Source of the DNA: Rhizobium sp. Q54
Lineage (GTDB): Bacteria; Pseudomonadota; Alphaproteobacteria; Rhizobiales; Xanthobacteraceae
Direction: 5' to 3'
NCBI GenBank assembly: GCA_945870035.1
Contig: CAMBQQ010000022.1
Coordinates: forward strand, 1 to 47,261
Length of the DNA: 47,261 nt
The translations under genes were made by a program, and so were the position numbers. Positions 27,704-37,892 of this stretch are shown piece by piece (within the stretch, counting starts at the first letter, position 1; each line of letters begins with the position of its first letter). The notes beneath the pieces were generated by a model. That model saw only the letters and a program-made list of their open reading frames with translations. It ran no database searches and had not been told where the DNA came from.

Positions 27704-29206
27704 TCACTTTTCGTAATGATCGGCCACGAGTTTATCCAAAAGCCGCACGCCCCAGCCCGAGCCCCAGCTTTTGTTGATATCGCTTGAACGCGAGTCCATG
27801 CCGGTGCCGGCGATGTCGAGATGCACCCACGGCGTCTTGTCGGCGATGAAACGCTGGATGAACTGCGCGGCGGTGATAGCGCCGCCCCAGCGCGAACCGC
27901 CGGTGTTTTTCATGTCGGCGAATTTGGAATCGATCATCTTGTCGTAGAACGGCGACAGCGGCATGCGCCAGACTTTCTCGTCCACCGCCTCGCCGGCGAG
28001 ATGCAGACGATGGCTGAGTTCATCGTTATTGGTGAACATGCCGGCATACTCCTGGCCGAGCGCGACGATGATCGCGCCGGTCAAGGTCGCCAGATCGATC
28101 ATGAATTTCGGCTTGAAACGCTTGGCAGTGTACCAGAGCACGTCGGCAAGAACGAGACGGCCCTCGGCATCGGTGTTGATGATCTCGATGGTCTGGCCCG
28201 ACATCGACGTGACGATATCGCCCGGCCGCTGCGCGTTGCCGTCCGGCATGTTCTCGACCACGCCGATCACGCCGACAACATTCACCTTCGCCTTGCGCGC
28301 GGCGAGCGCATGCATCAGGCCGACCACGCAGGCCGCGCCCGCCATGTCGCCCTTCATGTCTTCCATGCCGGCGCCCGGCTTGATCGAAATACCGCCGGTG
28401 TCGAAGCACACGCCCTTGCCGATGAAGGCCAACGGCGCATCTTTTTTCTTCCCGCCGTCCCAGCGCATCACCACGGTGCGGCTGTCGCGGCGCGAGCCCT
28501 GGCCGACGCCGAGCAGCGCGCCCATGCCGAGCTTGGTCATCGCCTTGACGTCGAGCACTTCGACCTTGACGCCGACCTTCTTGAGCGCCTGCGCGCGGCG
28601 GGCGAATTCATCCGGATAGAGAATATTGGGCGGCTCGTTGACCAGATCGCGCGCCATCAGCACGCCGCCGGCAATCGCCTCGCGCGCGACGAACGCCTTG
28701 CGCGCGGCGGCCGCGTCGCCGGTGGCGATGGTGACGCTGCGCTTGGCCGGCGGCTTGTCGTCGTCCTTGCTTTTGGTCTTGTAGCGGTCGAAGGCATAGG
28801 CGCGCAGCAGCACGCCCTGCGCGAGGTCAGCCGCCTGCTCCCCCGTCATCGCCTCGTTGGGCAACTCGGCGAAGACCATCAGTTCGCTCGCCCCGGACGG
28901 CATCTTGCCCATCGCCACGCCGCCGAACTTGACGAAATCCTGCGGCTTTAAATCGGCGGTTTTGCCCGCTCCAATAACGACCAGCCGGTCGATCTTCAGC
29001 CCTTCGGGCATGACCAGGCCGAGGGATTTGCCGTTTTTGCCAGTAAAGCGCTCGGCCTTGGCGGCGCGCGCAACCAGGCCAATGGCCGATCCCAGTACCT
29101 TGGCGGTGGCGGGGCCAAATTTGAGCCCCTCATCGCAGAAAACCACCAAAACACCCCGGTCGGGCGCGGTGAAGGGGCCAAATCCGAGCTTGGGGGCATC
29201 GGCCAT
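27704..29206 (-). CDS. pepA: Leucyl aminopeptidase
   Basis: A 500-residue M17 aminopeptidase that removes N-terminal residues with two metal ions. Catalytic-domain landmarks are [10 protein letters not shown] (K264, D269), [10 protein letters not shown] and the family signature NTDAEGRL (344-351). The N-terminal macro-like domain is present. The ATG at 29206 has AGGA nine bases upstream. In some bacteria PepA also binds DNA; nothing here shows that. Confidence 0.96.
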   Translation of the reverse strand: MADAPKLGFGPFTAPDRGVLVVFCDEGLKFGPATAKVLGSAIGLVARAAKAERFTGKNGKSLGLVMPEGLKIDRLVVIGAGKTADLKPQDFVKFGGVAMGKMPSGASELMVFAELPNEAMTGEQAADLAQGVLLRAYAFDRYKTKSKDDDKPPAKRSVTIATGDAAAARKAFVAREAIAGGVLMARDLVNEPPNILYPDEFARRAQALKKVGVKVEVLDVKAMTKLGMGALLGVGQGSRRDSRTVVMRWDGGKKKDAPLAFIGKGVCFDTGGISIKPGAGMEDMKGDMAGAACVVGLMHALAARKAKVNVVGVIGVVENMPDGNAQRPGDIVTSMSGQTIEIINTDAEGRLVLADVLWYTAKRFKPKFMIDLATLTGAIIVALGQEYAGMFTNNDELSHRLHLAGEAVDEKVWRMPLSPFYDKMIDSKFADMKNTGGSRWGGAITAAQFIQRFIADKTPWVHLDIAGTGMDSRSSDINKSWGSGWGVRLLDKLVADHYEK

Positions 29207-29601
29207 AACAGATCGTCCTTATGCTGGATCAGATTCGTGGTCGGGTCCGCACCATATGGCGCGCCCACACTCGCTCTGCAAAGGCCCTTCGTCCGCTTGG
29301 CAAAGTTTCTTACAGCCTCACTGAGCGGTAATTAGATGCCTTCCTGATCTCCCTGGAACAGCAATTTTGTTGCCAGAATCGACCACAAAGGGCTTCCTCC
29401 GGGCGGGGGTTGCGGCGCCTGCCGTTTACCATTTGTTGTTCATGATCAACGGCTTTGCCTTTGCGAAGCCACTTTGTCGACGGATCAAGGTAAACCTAAC
29501 GGGGGTTATGGTTACTGTTGCTTGCTCGCCAGGCGCAGGAAGCCGAGGGCGATGACGCTCGCGGCTCAAAGGTTTGCCGTCTCAAGGGAACGACGCTGCG
29601 G
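29207..29601. other. 395-base divergent intergenic region between pepA and lptF
   Basis: This is the longest gap in the window. It must hold the promoters of pepA (leftward) and of the large lptF operon (rightward). I see no convincing promoter pair, no coding frame with gene-like composition and no terminator. A small inverted repeat (GGCTT with AAGCC) lies at about 29451-29470. Composition is less GC-rich than the flanking genes. Confidence 0.5.
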
Positions 29602-30762
29602 ATGGGCTCAATCGGCCAATACATATTTCGCACGACCTTCGGTGCGTTTCTGCTCGTCCTGATCAGCCTGACCGCGCTGATCTGGGTGACGCAGGCGTTA
29701 CGCGACATCGACATCATGACGAGCCAGGGCCAGACCATTCTGGTCTTTATCGGCATTACCGGCCTGATCATTCCCCTGCTCGTTCTGGTAATTGCGCCGA
29801 TCGCTCTTTTGATCGCCGCCGCGCATACGCTCAACAAGCTATCGACCGATTCCGAAATCATCGTGATGAACGCCGCCGGCATGTCGCCCTGGCGTCTGTT
29901 CCGCGCCTTCATGTCGGTCGCCATCGTGGTGGCGATCGTCATCACGGCGATCAGCGCCTATTTCGCGCCCAAGGGTCTGCGCATGTTGCGCGACTGGCTG
30001 ACCGAAGTGCGCGCCAATGTCGTCTCGACCATCGTGCAGCCGGGCCGCTTCACCAGGATCGACACCGGCGTCATCATCCATATCCGCGAACGCCAGCGCA
30101 ACGGCCTGCTGGTCGGCATCTTCCTCGACGACCAGCGCAATCCGAACGAGCGCACAACTGTGCTTTCGGAGTCCGGCGAACTTCTCGACAATGACAACGG
30201 CACCTTCCTGGTCCTGCAGAAGGGCTTCATTCAGCGCCAGGAAGCCGGCAAGAACGACCCGGCCATCGTCGAGTTCGACCGTTATGCGTTCGATCTGTCG
30301 CAGTTTGCCGGCAACGCGCAGGCGGTCAAATATTCAATTCGCGAGCGCTATCTCTGGCAATTGGCGTTCCCCGATCCAAAGGACCAGTTCTACATCGAAC
30401 AGCCGGGCCAGTTTCGCGCCGAACTGCATGACCGCCTGGTGGCGCCGCTATATCCGATTGCGTTTGTGGTTATCGCCTTTGCCTATCTCGGCGCACCGCG
30501 CACCAACCGGCAAAGCCGCGCATTGTCGATGGTCGGCGCCGTTGGCGGGGTAGCGCTTTTGCGCCTGATCGGCTTTGCCTCGACAGTGTTCGGCGCCACC
30601 GTGCCTTGGATGCTGTCGCTGCAATATATCGGCTTCGCCATCGCCCTCGGCGGCGGCCTGTTTGTCATCCATCGCGGCCTGATCATCGAACCGCCAGCGT
30701 TCCTGACCAACTGGATCGCCGTCGTGACCGAACGCATCTCCCAGCGGTTTGCCACGCCATGA
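29602..30762 (+). CDS. lptF: LPS export ABC transporter permease LptF
   Basis: A 386-residue YjgP/YjgQ-family permease. With LptG and the ATPase LptB it lifts lipopolysaccharide from the inner membrane onto the Lpt bridge. It has three N-terminal and three C-terminal membrane segments around a large periplasmic domain (about residues 110-275). The frame opens at 29518, but ATG 29602 (MGSIGQYIFRTTFGAF) gives the family's normal start. Its TGA overlaps the lptG ATG as ATGA. Confidence 0.93.
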   Translation: MGSIGQYIFRTTFGAFLLVLISLTALIWVTQALRDIDIMTSQGQTILVFIGITGLIIPLLVLVIAPIALLIAAAHTLNKLSTDSEIIVMNAAGMSPWRLFRAFMSVAIVVAIVITAISAYFAPKGLRMLRDWLTEVRANVVSTIVQPGRFTRIDTGVIIHIRERQRNGLLVGIFLDDQRNPNERTTVLSESGELLDNDNGTFLVLQKGFIQRQEAGKNDPAIVEFDRYAFDLSQFAGNAQAVKYSIRERYLWQLAFPDPKDQFYIEQPGQFRAELHDRLVAPLYPIAFVVIAFAYLGAPRTNRQSRALSMVGAVGGVALLRLIGFASTVFGATVPWMLSLQYIGFAIALGGGLFVIHRGLIIEPPAFLTNWIAVVTERISQRFATP

Positions 30763-31853
30763 ACATCATGGGCGGAAAAATCGCGCGCTATTTCGGAATG
30801 CGCTTTCTCAGCACGGTGCTTTTGGTGTTTGCCGGCATCTTCGCGCTGGTGACTCTGATCGACTACATCGAGATGATGCGGCGCGCCAGCGACGTCCCGA
30901 ACGCGTCGGTGATCCTGATTGCCAAGACATCGCTGTATCGCGTGCCGCAGGTGACCGAACGCATCCTGCCGTTCTGCATCCTGATCGGCGCGATGTCCTG
31001 CTACCTGACCTTTTCGCGGCGACTGGAGTTGGTCGTCGCCCGTGCTGCCGGCATGTCGGCATGGCAATTCATCTCGCCGGCGCTGATGGTGGCCTTCCTG
31101 ATCGGCATCTTCGCCACCACGGTATACAATCCGGTTTCCGCCGTGCTGCAGGAGCGCTCGAAACGGTTCGAAGCCGAACTGTTCGGCAAGGACCCCAGCA
31201 CCGTGCACGGCGGCGGCCCGTTCTGGGTAAGCCAGCGCAACGATAGCGGCCAGGCCATTATCAACGCCAAATCGAGCCGCGATCAGGGCGTCACGCTGGC
31301 GGGCGTCACGGTTTTCACCTTCGATACCGCCGGCCAATTCAAGCAGCGGATCGAATCCCGGGCCGCGGTGCTGGAGCCCGGCCTGTGGCGACTGCTGGAC
31401 GCCCGCGTTCACGAGCTGCGCACGCTGCCTGTCACCCACCGCGAGTTCAGCCTCAAGACCAACCTGACGGCCGAGCAAGTACGCGAAAGCTTTGCGACAC
31501 CGGAGACTGTGCCATTTTGGGAACTGCCACTGTATATCAAGATCGCCGAGAACGCTGGCCTTGTCGCGGCAGGCTATAGATTGCAGTTCCAGAAGCTTCT
31601 CGCCCGGCCGTTTTTTCTGGCGGCCATGGTTCTCCTTGCCGCTTCGGTGAGTTTACGGTTCTTCCGTTTTGGCGGCGTGCAAAAGATGGTTTTAAGTGGC
31701 GTCGGCGCCGGCTTTCTGCTTTATATTTTGCAGAAGGTGACCGAGGATCTAAGCAAGGCCGAGCTGATGCACCCTGTGGCAGCGGCGTGGCTTCCTGTTT
31801 TCGTCGGCGGTCTGACGGGGTTTATTGCGTTATTGTACCAGGAGGACGGGTGA
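30759..31853 (+). CDS. lptG: LPS export ABC transporter permease LptG
   Basis: A 364-residue paralogue of LptF with the same six-segment layout: IARYFGMRFLSTVLLVFAG first, then a periplasmic domain with RIESRAAVLEPGLWRL, then three C-terminal segments. It is the second permease half of the LptB2FG complex. Start and stop overlap both neighbours (ATGA with lptF, TGATG with lptD), so translation of the three is coupled. lptB and lptC are not in the window. Confidence 0.93.
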   Translation: MNIMGGKIARYFGMRFLSTVLLVFAGIFALVTLIDYIEMMRRASDVPNASVILIAKTSLYRVPQVTERILPFCILIGAMSCYLTFSRRLELVVARAAGMSAWQFISPALMVAFLIGIFATTVYNPVSAVLQERSKRFEAELFGKDPSTVHGGGPFWVSQRNDSGQAIINAKSSRDQGVTLAGVTVFTFDTAGQFKQRIESRAAVLEPGLWRLLDARVHELRTLPVTHREFSLKTNLTAEQVRESFATPETVPFWELPLYIKIAENAGLVAAGYRLQFQKLLARPFFLAAMVLLAASVSLRFFRFGGVQKMVLSGVGAGFLLYILQKVTEDLSKAELMHPVAAAWLPVFVGGLTGFIALLYQEDG

Positions 31854-34327
31854 TGGCGGTGCGCTTGTGCACTCGTCCACCAGCGTCGAGGCTTAACCGC
31901 CGCGGCGCCGCCAAAGTTGTTGCCGTCCTCGCCTTGCTGGCCTGCGGCGGCACAGCCGCGTTCGCGCCGGCTCACGCCCAGCAATTCCAGTTTCCGCCCG
32001 TCCCTGCCCCAATCAAGAAACAGGTTCGCGTCGATCAATCCGGGCAAAAGCAGATGCTCGTGCAGGCGCGCGAGATCAACTACGACTACACCAATAACCT
32101 AGTGTCGGCGGTCGGCAATGTGCAGATTTATTATGGCGGCTCGACGCTTGAAGCCGACAAGGTCATTTACGACCAAAAAGGCAAACGCCTGCACGCGGAG
32201 GGCAATGTCCGTCTGACCGAAGTAGACGGCAAGGTCACCTATGGCGAGATCATGGATCTGGCCGACGATTACCGCGACGGCTTTGTCGATTCACTGCGGC
32301 TGGACAGCCCCGATCAGACCCGGATGGCTGCGGCGCGCGCCGAACGCACCAAGGGCAACTTCACCGTCTTCCATAACGGCGTTTACACCGCCTGCGAGCC
32401 CTGCAAGGACGATCCGAAAAAGCCGCCGCTGTGGCAGGTCAAAGCCGCCCGCATCATTCACGATCAGGGCGAGAAAATGATGTATTTCGAGGACGCGCGC
32501 CTCGAATTCTACGGCGTGCCGCTCGCCTACATGCCTTATTTTTCCGCGCCGGATCCGACGGTCAAGCGCAAGACCGGCGTATTGATTCCGGCGGTGACGA
32601 ACACGACGAAATACGGCACCGGCATTGACGTACCTTATTACTGGGCGCTGGCGCCGGATTACGACGCCACGTTCGAGCCGATGTACACGACCCGGCAAGG
32701 CTTGATGTTGCAGGGCGAATTCCGCCAGCGCCTGATCAACGGCGCCTATTCGATCCGCGCCGCCGGCATCCACCAGGCCGACAAGGAGGCCTTCCGGCGC
32801 ACCGGCGGTTCGACGACGCCCGGCTACCGCGACAACCGCGGCAGTGTCGAGTCGTCCGGCCAGTTTGCCATTACCAATCGATGGATTTGGGGCTGGGACG
32901 CCCTGATGGTGTCCGACCGCACCTTCCTGCAAGACTACAACCCGCGCCTGTCGGGTTACGCGATAAACGACCCGCTGCGGACCGGCGCGACCGAAGGCAT
33001 CTCGCAGCTTTACATCACCGGCCTCGGCAATCGCAGCTACTTCGATGCGCGCTCGATCTATTATCTCGGTCTGTCAGAATCCGATGCGCAGGCGCAGATA
33101 CCCGTCATTCATCCGGTGATTGATTACAAATACACATTCGACCGGCCGATCCTCGGCGGCGAGCTCGGCTACAAGATCAACTTCACCAGCCTGACCCGCA
33201 ATCAGGCCAATTTCGACCCGATAACTAGCGCATTTTCGTCCAGCACGTGCGCGACCAGTGCCGATACTGCTGCGGTGCGCTCCAATTGCCTCTTGCGCGG
33301 CACGCCCGGCACGTTCAGCCGCTTCTCTGCGCAAGCCGACTGGCGCCGCAGCGTGACCGACCAGTTCGGCCAGGTTTTCACGCCGTTCGCCTCGGTGCGC
33401 GCCGACTTCGCCTCGCTGTCGGTCAAGAACGACCCCAATGTGGCGAATTACATCAGCACCGGCGAGAGCAATGTCGTGCGCGTTATGCCGACGGTAGGTC
33501 TGGAGTATCGCTATCCGTTCATCAACGTGCAGTCGTGGGGCACCACCACGATCGAACCGATCGCCCAGGTCATCGTCCGGCCGAACGAAACCAAAATCGG
33601 CAGCCTGCCGAACGAAGATGCGCAGACGCTTGTTTTCGACGACAGCAATCTGTTCCGCGTCGACAAGTTCTCGGGCTGGGACCGCGTCGAAGGCGGCGGC
33701 CGCGCCAATTACGGCATCCAGGGGACGACCCAGTTCAACAATAACGGCTTCGTCAATGTCCTATTCGGCCAGTCCTACAGCCTGTTCGGCCAGAACTCGT
33801 TTGCGGTCGGCGACGCGAGCAATACCGGCCTCGACAGCGGACTCGATACCCGCACGTCGGACTATGTCGCGCGCGCCTCGTACCAGCCGAACAGCACCTA
33901 TAAGTTCACCTCGCGCTTCCGGTTCGACCAGAGCAGCTTAGAAGTGCAGCGCTTTGAGCTTGAAACGAGCGCCAGATTCGAGCGCTGGAACGCCATGCTG
34001 CTGTACGGCGACTACGCCGCGCAACCTGATATCGGCTTCCTGACGCGGCGCCGCGGCCTGCTCGGTTCCGGCCAGTTCAAGATCAATTCCAACTGGGTGC
34101 TTCTCGGTTCCGCCCTTTACGACGTCGACGACAAAAAGTTCGCGCAAACCAGCGTCGGTCTTGGCTATGTCGACGATTGCCTCATTTTAGGCCTAAATTA
34201 CATCACCAATTACACCTACAGCGGCAACGTGACAGCCAATCACCAGATCATGCTGCAACTCAGCCTGCGTACCCTCGGCACGACGTCGGTGAGCCAGAAG
34301 CTCGGCACGCAGGCCAACCAGAACTGA
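31853..34327 (+). CDS. lptD: LPS-assembly outer-membrane protein LptD
   Basis: An 824-residue LptD, the outer-membrane barrel that inserts lipopolysaccharide. A signal peptide ends at about residue 42 (AHA before QQFQF). The OstA/LptA-like periplasmic domain follows (KQMLVQAREINYDYTNN, then DKVIYDQKGKRLHAEGNV), and the long barrel starts near residue 230. Cysteines are in CEPCKDD, in two positions of an exposed-loop-like stretch and near the C-terminus. ATG 31853 has GGAGG upstream inside the end of lptG, which fixes the start over the earlier 31787 opening. Confidence 0.94.
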   Translation: MAVRLCTRPPASRLNRRGAAKVVAVLALLACGGTAAFAPAHAQQFQFPPVPAPIKKQVRVDQSGQKQMLVQAREINYDYTNNLVSAVGNVQIYYGGSTLEADKVIYDQKGKRLHAEGNVRLTEVDGKVTYGEIMDLADDYRDGFVDSLRLDSPDQTRMAAARAERTKGNFTVFHNGVYTACEPCKDDPKKPPLWQVKAARIIHDQGEKMMYFEDARLEFYGVPLAYMPYFSAPDPTVKRKTGVLIPAVTNTTKYGTGIDVPYYWALAPDYDATFEPMYTTRQGLMLQGEFRQRLINGAYSIRAAGIHQADKEAFRRTGGSTTPGYRDNRGSVESSGQFAITNRWIWGWDALMVSDRTFLQDYNPRLSGYAINDPLRTGATEGISQLYITGLGNRSYFDARSIYYLGLSESDAQAQIPVIHPVIDYKYTFDRPILGGELGYKINFTSLTRNQANFDPITSAFSSSTCATSADTAAVRSNCLLRGTPGTFSRFSAQADWRRSVTDQFGQVFTPFASVRADFASLSVKNDPNVANYISTGESNVVRVMPTVGLEYRYPFINVQSWGTTTIEPIAQVIVRPNETKIGSLPNEDAQTLVFDDSNLFRVDKFSGWDRVEGGGRANYGIQGTTQFNNNGFVNVLFGQSYSLFGQNSFAVGDASNTGLDSGLDTRTSDYVARASYQPNSTYKFTSRFRFDQSSLEVQRFELETSARFERWNAMLLYGDYAAQPDIGFLTRRRGLLGSGQFKINSNWVLLGSALYDVDDKKFAQTSVGLGYVDDCLILGLNYITNYTYSGNVTANHQIMLQLSLRTLGTTSVSQKLGTQANQN

Positions 34328-34397
34328 TTGAAAATCGCAGGCCGCGCGCGGCCCGCATGATGTCTGGATGGATCAAGCAAGTGTTTGGGATCGAGCG

Positions 34398-35351
34398 ATG
34401 ACGGGGATCAACGTAAAACGCCGGCCGGTGCGAGACTGGATGGCGTCCAGCCAATACTGGCTGGGCTGCCTGATCGTCGTTGCCGGCCTGGCCATGCCGG
34501 CCGTTGCAGGCGCGCAAGTAGCGGTCATTGCCAATGGCTCGCCGATCACCGAACTGGACATCAGCCAGCGTACCAAGCTTCTGAACACGCAGGGCGCCAA
34601 GGGCGTCACCCGACAGACTGTCATTCAGGAACTGATCGACGACCGCTTGAAGATCGCCAAGGCCAAAAGTTATGGCATGGAAATCAGCGACGCGGAGGTC
34701 GACGCCGCGTTCCAGAACATGGCGCAGCGCCAGCGCATCTCGCCCGATCAGTTCACCGCGATGCTCGAGCGGGGCGGCATTTCGGCAAATGCCATCAAGG
34801 CGCGCTTGCGCGCCGAGATGACCTGGAGTCAGTTGGTTCGCGCCCGCTTCGGTTCGTCGCTGCAGGTCGGCGATGCCGACATTGCCGCCGCGCTCAAATC
34901 AAGCAACGAATCCGAAACGTCGGTCAGCTACATCTATACGCTCTATCCGATCACCGTCGTCATTCCGGCCGGATCGAGCGCCGGCGTCATCGACGGCAAG
35001 CGCCAGATCGCCGAAAACCTGCGCGCCCGTTTCAATTCCTGCCAAACCGGCCTGCCGCTGGCGCGGGCATTGCGCGACGTCGCCGTGCGCGAACCGATCA
35101 GCAAGAACGGCGCCGAATTGCCAGAGCAGTTTCGCGATCTGCTCGCCAAGCTCGAAGTCGGCCGGCTGAGTACGCCGGACGTGACGGCGCAAGGCTTGCA
35201 GATGTTCGCGCTGTGCGAGAAAAAAGAAAGCAAGTCGGACTCGCCGGCCAAGCGCGAACTCCGCGAAAAGATTTTTACCTCGCGCTACCAGGCGGAATCG
35301 AAAAAATATCTCGATGAAATCCGCAAGTCTGCAATGATCGAATACAAATGA
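34398..35351 (+). CDS. SurA-like periplasmic chaperone / peptidyl-prolyl isomerase
   Basis: A 317-residue exported protein with a signal peptide (cleavage near AGA before QVAVIANG) and a SurA N-terminal chaperone domain (ITELDISQRTKLL through RLRAEMTWSQLVRARFG). The C-terminal part looks like a single parvulin-type domain (EPISKNGAELPEQFRDLLAKLEVG) without an obvious second copy. It probably carries barrel proteins such as LptD to the outer membrane. An ATG at 34368 adds ten residues; I prefer 34398 with GGGA upstream. The stop overlaps pdxA as ATGA. Confidence 0.85.
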   Translation: MTGINVKRRPVRDWMASSQYWLGCLIVVAGLAMPAVAGAQVAVIANGSPITELDISQRTKLLNTQGAKGVTRQTVIQELIDDRLKIAKAKSYGMEISDAEVDAAFQNMAQRQRISPDQFTAMLERGGISANAIKARLRAEMTWSQLVRARFGSSLQVGDADIAAALKSSNESETSVSYIYTLYPITVVIPAGSSAGVIDGKRQIAENLRARFNSCQTGLPLARALRDVAVREPISKNGAELPEQFRDLLAKLEVGRLSTPDVTAQGLQMFALCEKKESKSDSPAKRELREKIFTSRYQAESKKYLDEIRKSAMIEYK

Positions 35352-36382
35352 GCGCCGCGGCCGGCCCTCCCCTTGTCCTGACGCTCGGCGAGCCGGCCGG
35401 GATCGGCCCCGATTTGACGTTGGCGGTGTGGAAACGGCGCGTCGAACTCGACCTGCCGCCATTCTACGTTATCGGCGATCCTGATTTTTACCGGCAGCGG
35501 GCCGCGCTGCTCGGCCTCGATGTGCCGGTCGCGGCAACAACGCCGGCGCTGGCCTGCCAGAGTTTCGCGCGGGCGCTGCCGGTAGTCGCGCTCGACATGA
35601 AAGTGACGGCCCGGCCGGGGAAGCCTGACGCCAGCAGCGCGCCGGCGGCAATCGCTTCGATCCGCAGCGCGGTCGCCGACGTTCTGGAAGGCCGCGCTTG
35701 CGGGCTTGTCACCAATCCGATTGCCAAGAGCGTTCTTTATCGCGGCGGCTTTGCTGAGCCGGGGCACACTGAATATCTGGCAAAGCTGGCGGAAGAAGCG
35801 AAGGCGCAGCGCTATCGTCCTGTGATGCTGCTGTGGTCGCCGGAACTGGCCGTGGTGCCGGTGACCATCCACCTGCCGCTCAAGGACGTGGTGACACACC
35901 TGACCGCCGACCTGATCGTCGAAACCGGCCGCATCGTGGCGCGCGATATGGCCTCCCGGTTCGGTATTGCGCGGCCGCGCCTGGCGGTCGCCGGGCTCAA
36001 TCCGCACGCCGGCGAGGAAGGCACGCTCGGCGAAGAGGACGTTCGTATCGTTGCACCCGCCGTTGCGCGGCTGCGCGCCGAGGGCATCGACGCAATCGGG
36101 CCGCTGCCGGCCGACACGATGTTCCACGAGCGCGCGCGCGCGACCTATGACGTGGCGCTGTGCATGTATCACGACCAGGCGCTGATCCCGATCAAGACAC
36201 TGGCTTTCGACCACGGCGTCAATGTCACGCTCGGCCTGCCGTTTGTACGCACCTCGCCCGATCACGGCACCGCTTTCGATATCGCGGGCACTGGCACGGC
36301 CAATCCAATGAGTTTGGTGGCCGCGCTGCAATTGGCGGCACGTCTGTCGGCGGCGGCGCCCGCCCTTGTAGCCGCCAAGTGA
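35348..36382 (+). CDS. pdxA: 4-hydroxythreonine-4-phosphate dehydrogenase
   Basis: A 344-residue PdxA of pyridoxal-phosphate synthesis (deoxyxylulose route), oxidising 4-phosphohydroxythreonine. The three metal-binding His are H175 (TIHLPLKDV), H220 (GLNPHAGE) and H275 ([11 protein letters not shown]). The N-terminus [13 protein letters not shown] is typical. Overlaps with both neighbours (ATGA and GTGA) put it within one transcription unit from lptF to rsmA. Confidence 0.96.
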   Translation: MSAAAGPPLVLTLGEPAGIGPDLTLAVWKRRVELDLPPFYVIGDPDFYRQRAALLGLDVPVAATTPALACQSFARALPVVALDMKVTARPGKPDASSAPAAIASIRSAVADVLEGRACGLVTNPIAKSVLYRGGFAEPGHTEYLAKLAEEAKAQRYRPVMLLWSPELAVVPVTIHLPLKDVVTHLTADLIVETGRIVARDMASRFGIARPRLAVAGLNPHAGEEGTLGEEDVRIVAPAVARLRAEGIDAIGPLPADTMFHERARATYDVALCMYHDQALIPIKTLAFDHGVNVTLGLPFVRTSPDHGTAFDIAGTGTANPMSLVAALQLAARLSAAAPALVAAK

Positions 36383-37224
36383 ACCAAATCGACGACTTGC
36401 CGCCGCTGCGCGAGGTCATCCGCAAGCACGGCTTAACGCCGAAGAAATCGCTCGGCCAGAATTTCCTGCACGACCTCAACCTCACCGCGCGCATTGCGCG
36501 TGCCGCCGAGCCTTTGGAAAATGTCACCCTTGTCGAGATCGGCCCCGGCCCCGGCGGCCTGACGCGGGCGCTGCTGACGCTCGGCGCGCGCCGCATCGTC
36601 GCGGTCGAACGCGATACGCGCGCCATTGCTGCGTTACAGGAAATCGCCGAACGCTATCCCGGCCGCCTCGACATCGTCGAAGGCGACGCCCTGAAAATCG
36701 ACGTGCGCGAGCAACTCGGCCCGGAGCGCGCGCGCATCGTCGCCAACCTGCCGTACAATATCGGCACGGTGCTCCTGATCGGCTGGCTCACCGCCGAGCC
36801 GTGGCCGCCGTGGTACGATTCCATGGTATTGATGTTCCAGCGCGAGGTGGCCGAGCGCATCGTCGCCAAGGTCGGCGACAAAGCCTATGGCCGGCTCGCC
36901 GTTCTGGCCGGCTGGCGCACCGAGGCGAAAATCCTGTTCGATGTCGCGCCGCAGGCTTTCGTGCCGCCACCGTCGGTCACGTCGTCGGTGGTGCGGCTGG
37001 TGCCTCGGCCGGTGCCATTGCCGTGCGACGCTGTCGCCTTGCAACGGGTCACCGAGGCCGCCTTCGGCCAACGCCGCAAGATGTTGCGGCAGAGCCTGAA
37101 ATCCCTGGGCGTCGATGCCGGCGCTTTGCTCAGCGACGCGGGAATTGAACCGACCGCCCGCGCCGAGGAAATCGACGTCGCGGGTTTCGTGACGCTGGCA
37201 CGCGCCTTTACGGCGATGCGTTAA
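36379..37224 (+). CDS. rsmA: 16S rRNA dimethyladenosine transferase
   Basis: A 281-residue KsgA/RsmA that dimethylates two adjacent adenosines near the 3' end of 16S rRNA. Motifs: [10 protein letters not shown], the SAM loop [14 protein letters not shown] (53-66) and NLPYN (123-127). The start is the GTG at 36379, overlapping the pdxA stop as GTGA; the frame opens earlier at 36160 only as pdxA shadow. Its TAA shares the sequence TTAA with the TAA of gmk on the other strand. Confidence 0.95.
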   Translation: MNQIDDLPPLREVIRKHGLTPKKSLGQNFLHDLNLTARIARAAEPLENVTLVEIGPGPGGLTRALLTLGARRIVAVERDTRAIAALQEIAERYPGRLDIVEGDALKIDVREQLGPERARIVANLPYNIGTVLLIGWLTAEPWPPWYDSMVLMFQREVAERIVAKVGDKAYGRLAVLAGWRTEAKILFDVAPQAFVPPPSVTSSVVRLVPRPVPLPCDAVALQRVTEAAFGQRRKMLRQSLKSLGVDAGALLSDAGIEPTARAEEIDVAGFVTLARAFTAMR

Positions 37225-37892
37225 GGCGTGAGCGCTTTCAATTCCGCCAGCAGCTTTTCGACGAACACATTCAAGTTCGGCATTTTCACGCGCTTGAGGC
37301 GTTCGGCGGTGAGGATGGCCCGCAAACGCTCGAAACTTTTCTGCAGGTCACGATTGACCAGAACGTAGTCGTATTCGTTCCAGTGCTGGAATTCTTCGGC
37401 CGCGTTGCGCAGGCGTTGCGCAATCACCTCGGCGCTGTCTTCCGCCCGGCGCACGAGACGCGATTTGAGGTCCGGAGCCGATGGCGGCAACACGAAAATG
37501 GTAACGACGTCATCAGGCATCTTCGACCGCAATTGTTGCGTGCCCTGCCAATCGATGTCGAACAGCACGTCGCGGCCCTCACTGAGCGCCCTCTCGACCG
37601 GCTCGCGCGGCGTGCCGTAATAATTGCCGTGCACTTCCGCCCATTCGAGCAGTTCGCCATGGTCACGCATGCTCTCGAACTTCGCCTTATTGACGAAGTA
37701 GTAATGCGTGCCGTCGATCTCGCTCGGCCGTTTCACTCGCGTTGTTGCCGAAATCGAAAGCTCCAGCTTGCCGGGATACTCGATATTTTCTTTTTCGAGC
37801 AGATTGCGCGTCAGCGTCGTCTTGCCGGCGCCGGAAGGCGACGACAGCACCAGCATGATGCCGCGCCGGCTGATGTCGGGTTCGTCGTTCAT
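37221..37892 (-). CDS. gmk: Guanylate kinase
   Basis: A 223-residue GMP kinase with the P-loop SPSGAGKT (18-25), [16 protein letters not shown] and HYYFVNK. Length is normal. It is the last gene of the fabD to gmk run, its ATG overlapping the yicC stop as ATGA. It ends head-on with rsmA with no space for a terminator between. Confidence 0.96.
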   Translation of the reverse strand: MNDEPDISRRGIMLVLSSPSGAGKTTLTRNLLEKENIEYPGKLELSISATTRVKRPSEIDGTHYYFVNKAKFESMRDHGELLEWAEVHGNYYGTPREPVERALSEGRDVLFDIDWQGTQQLRSKMPDDVVTIFVLPPSAPDLKSRLVRRAEDSAEVIAQRLRNAAEEFQHWNEYDYVLVNRDLQKSFERLRAILTAERLKRVKMPNLNVFVEKLLAELKALTP

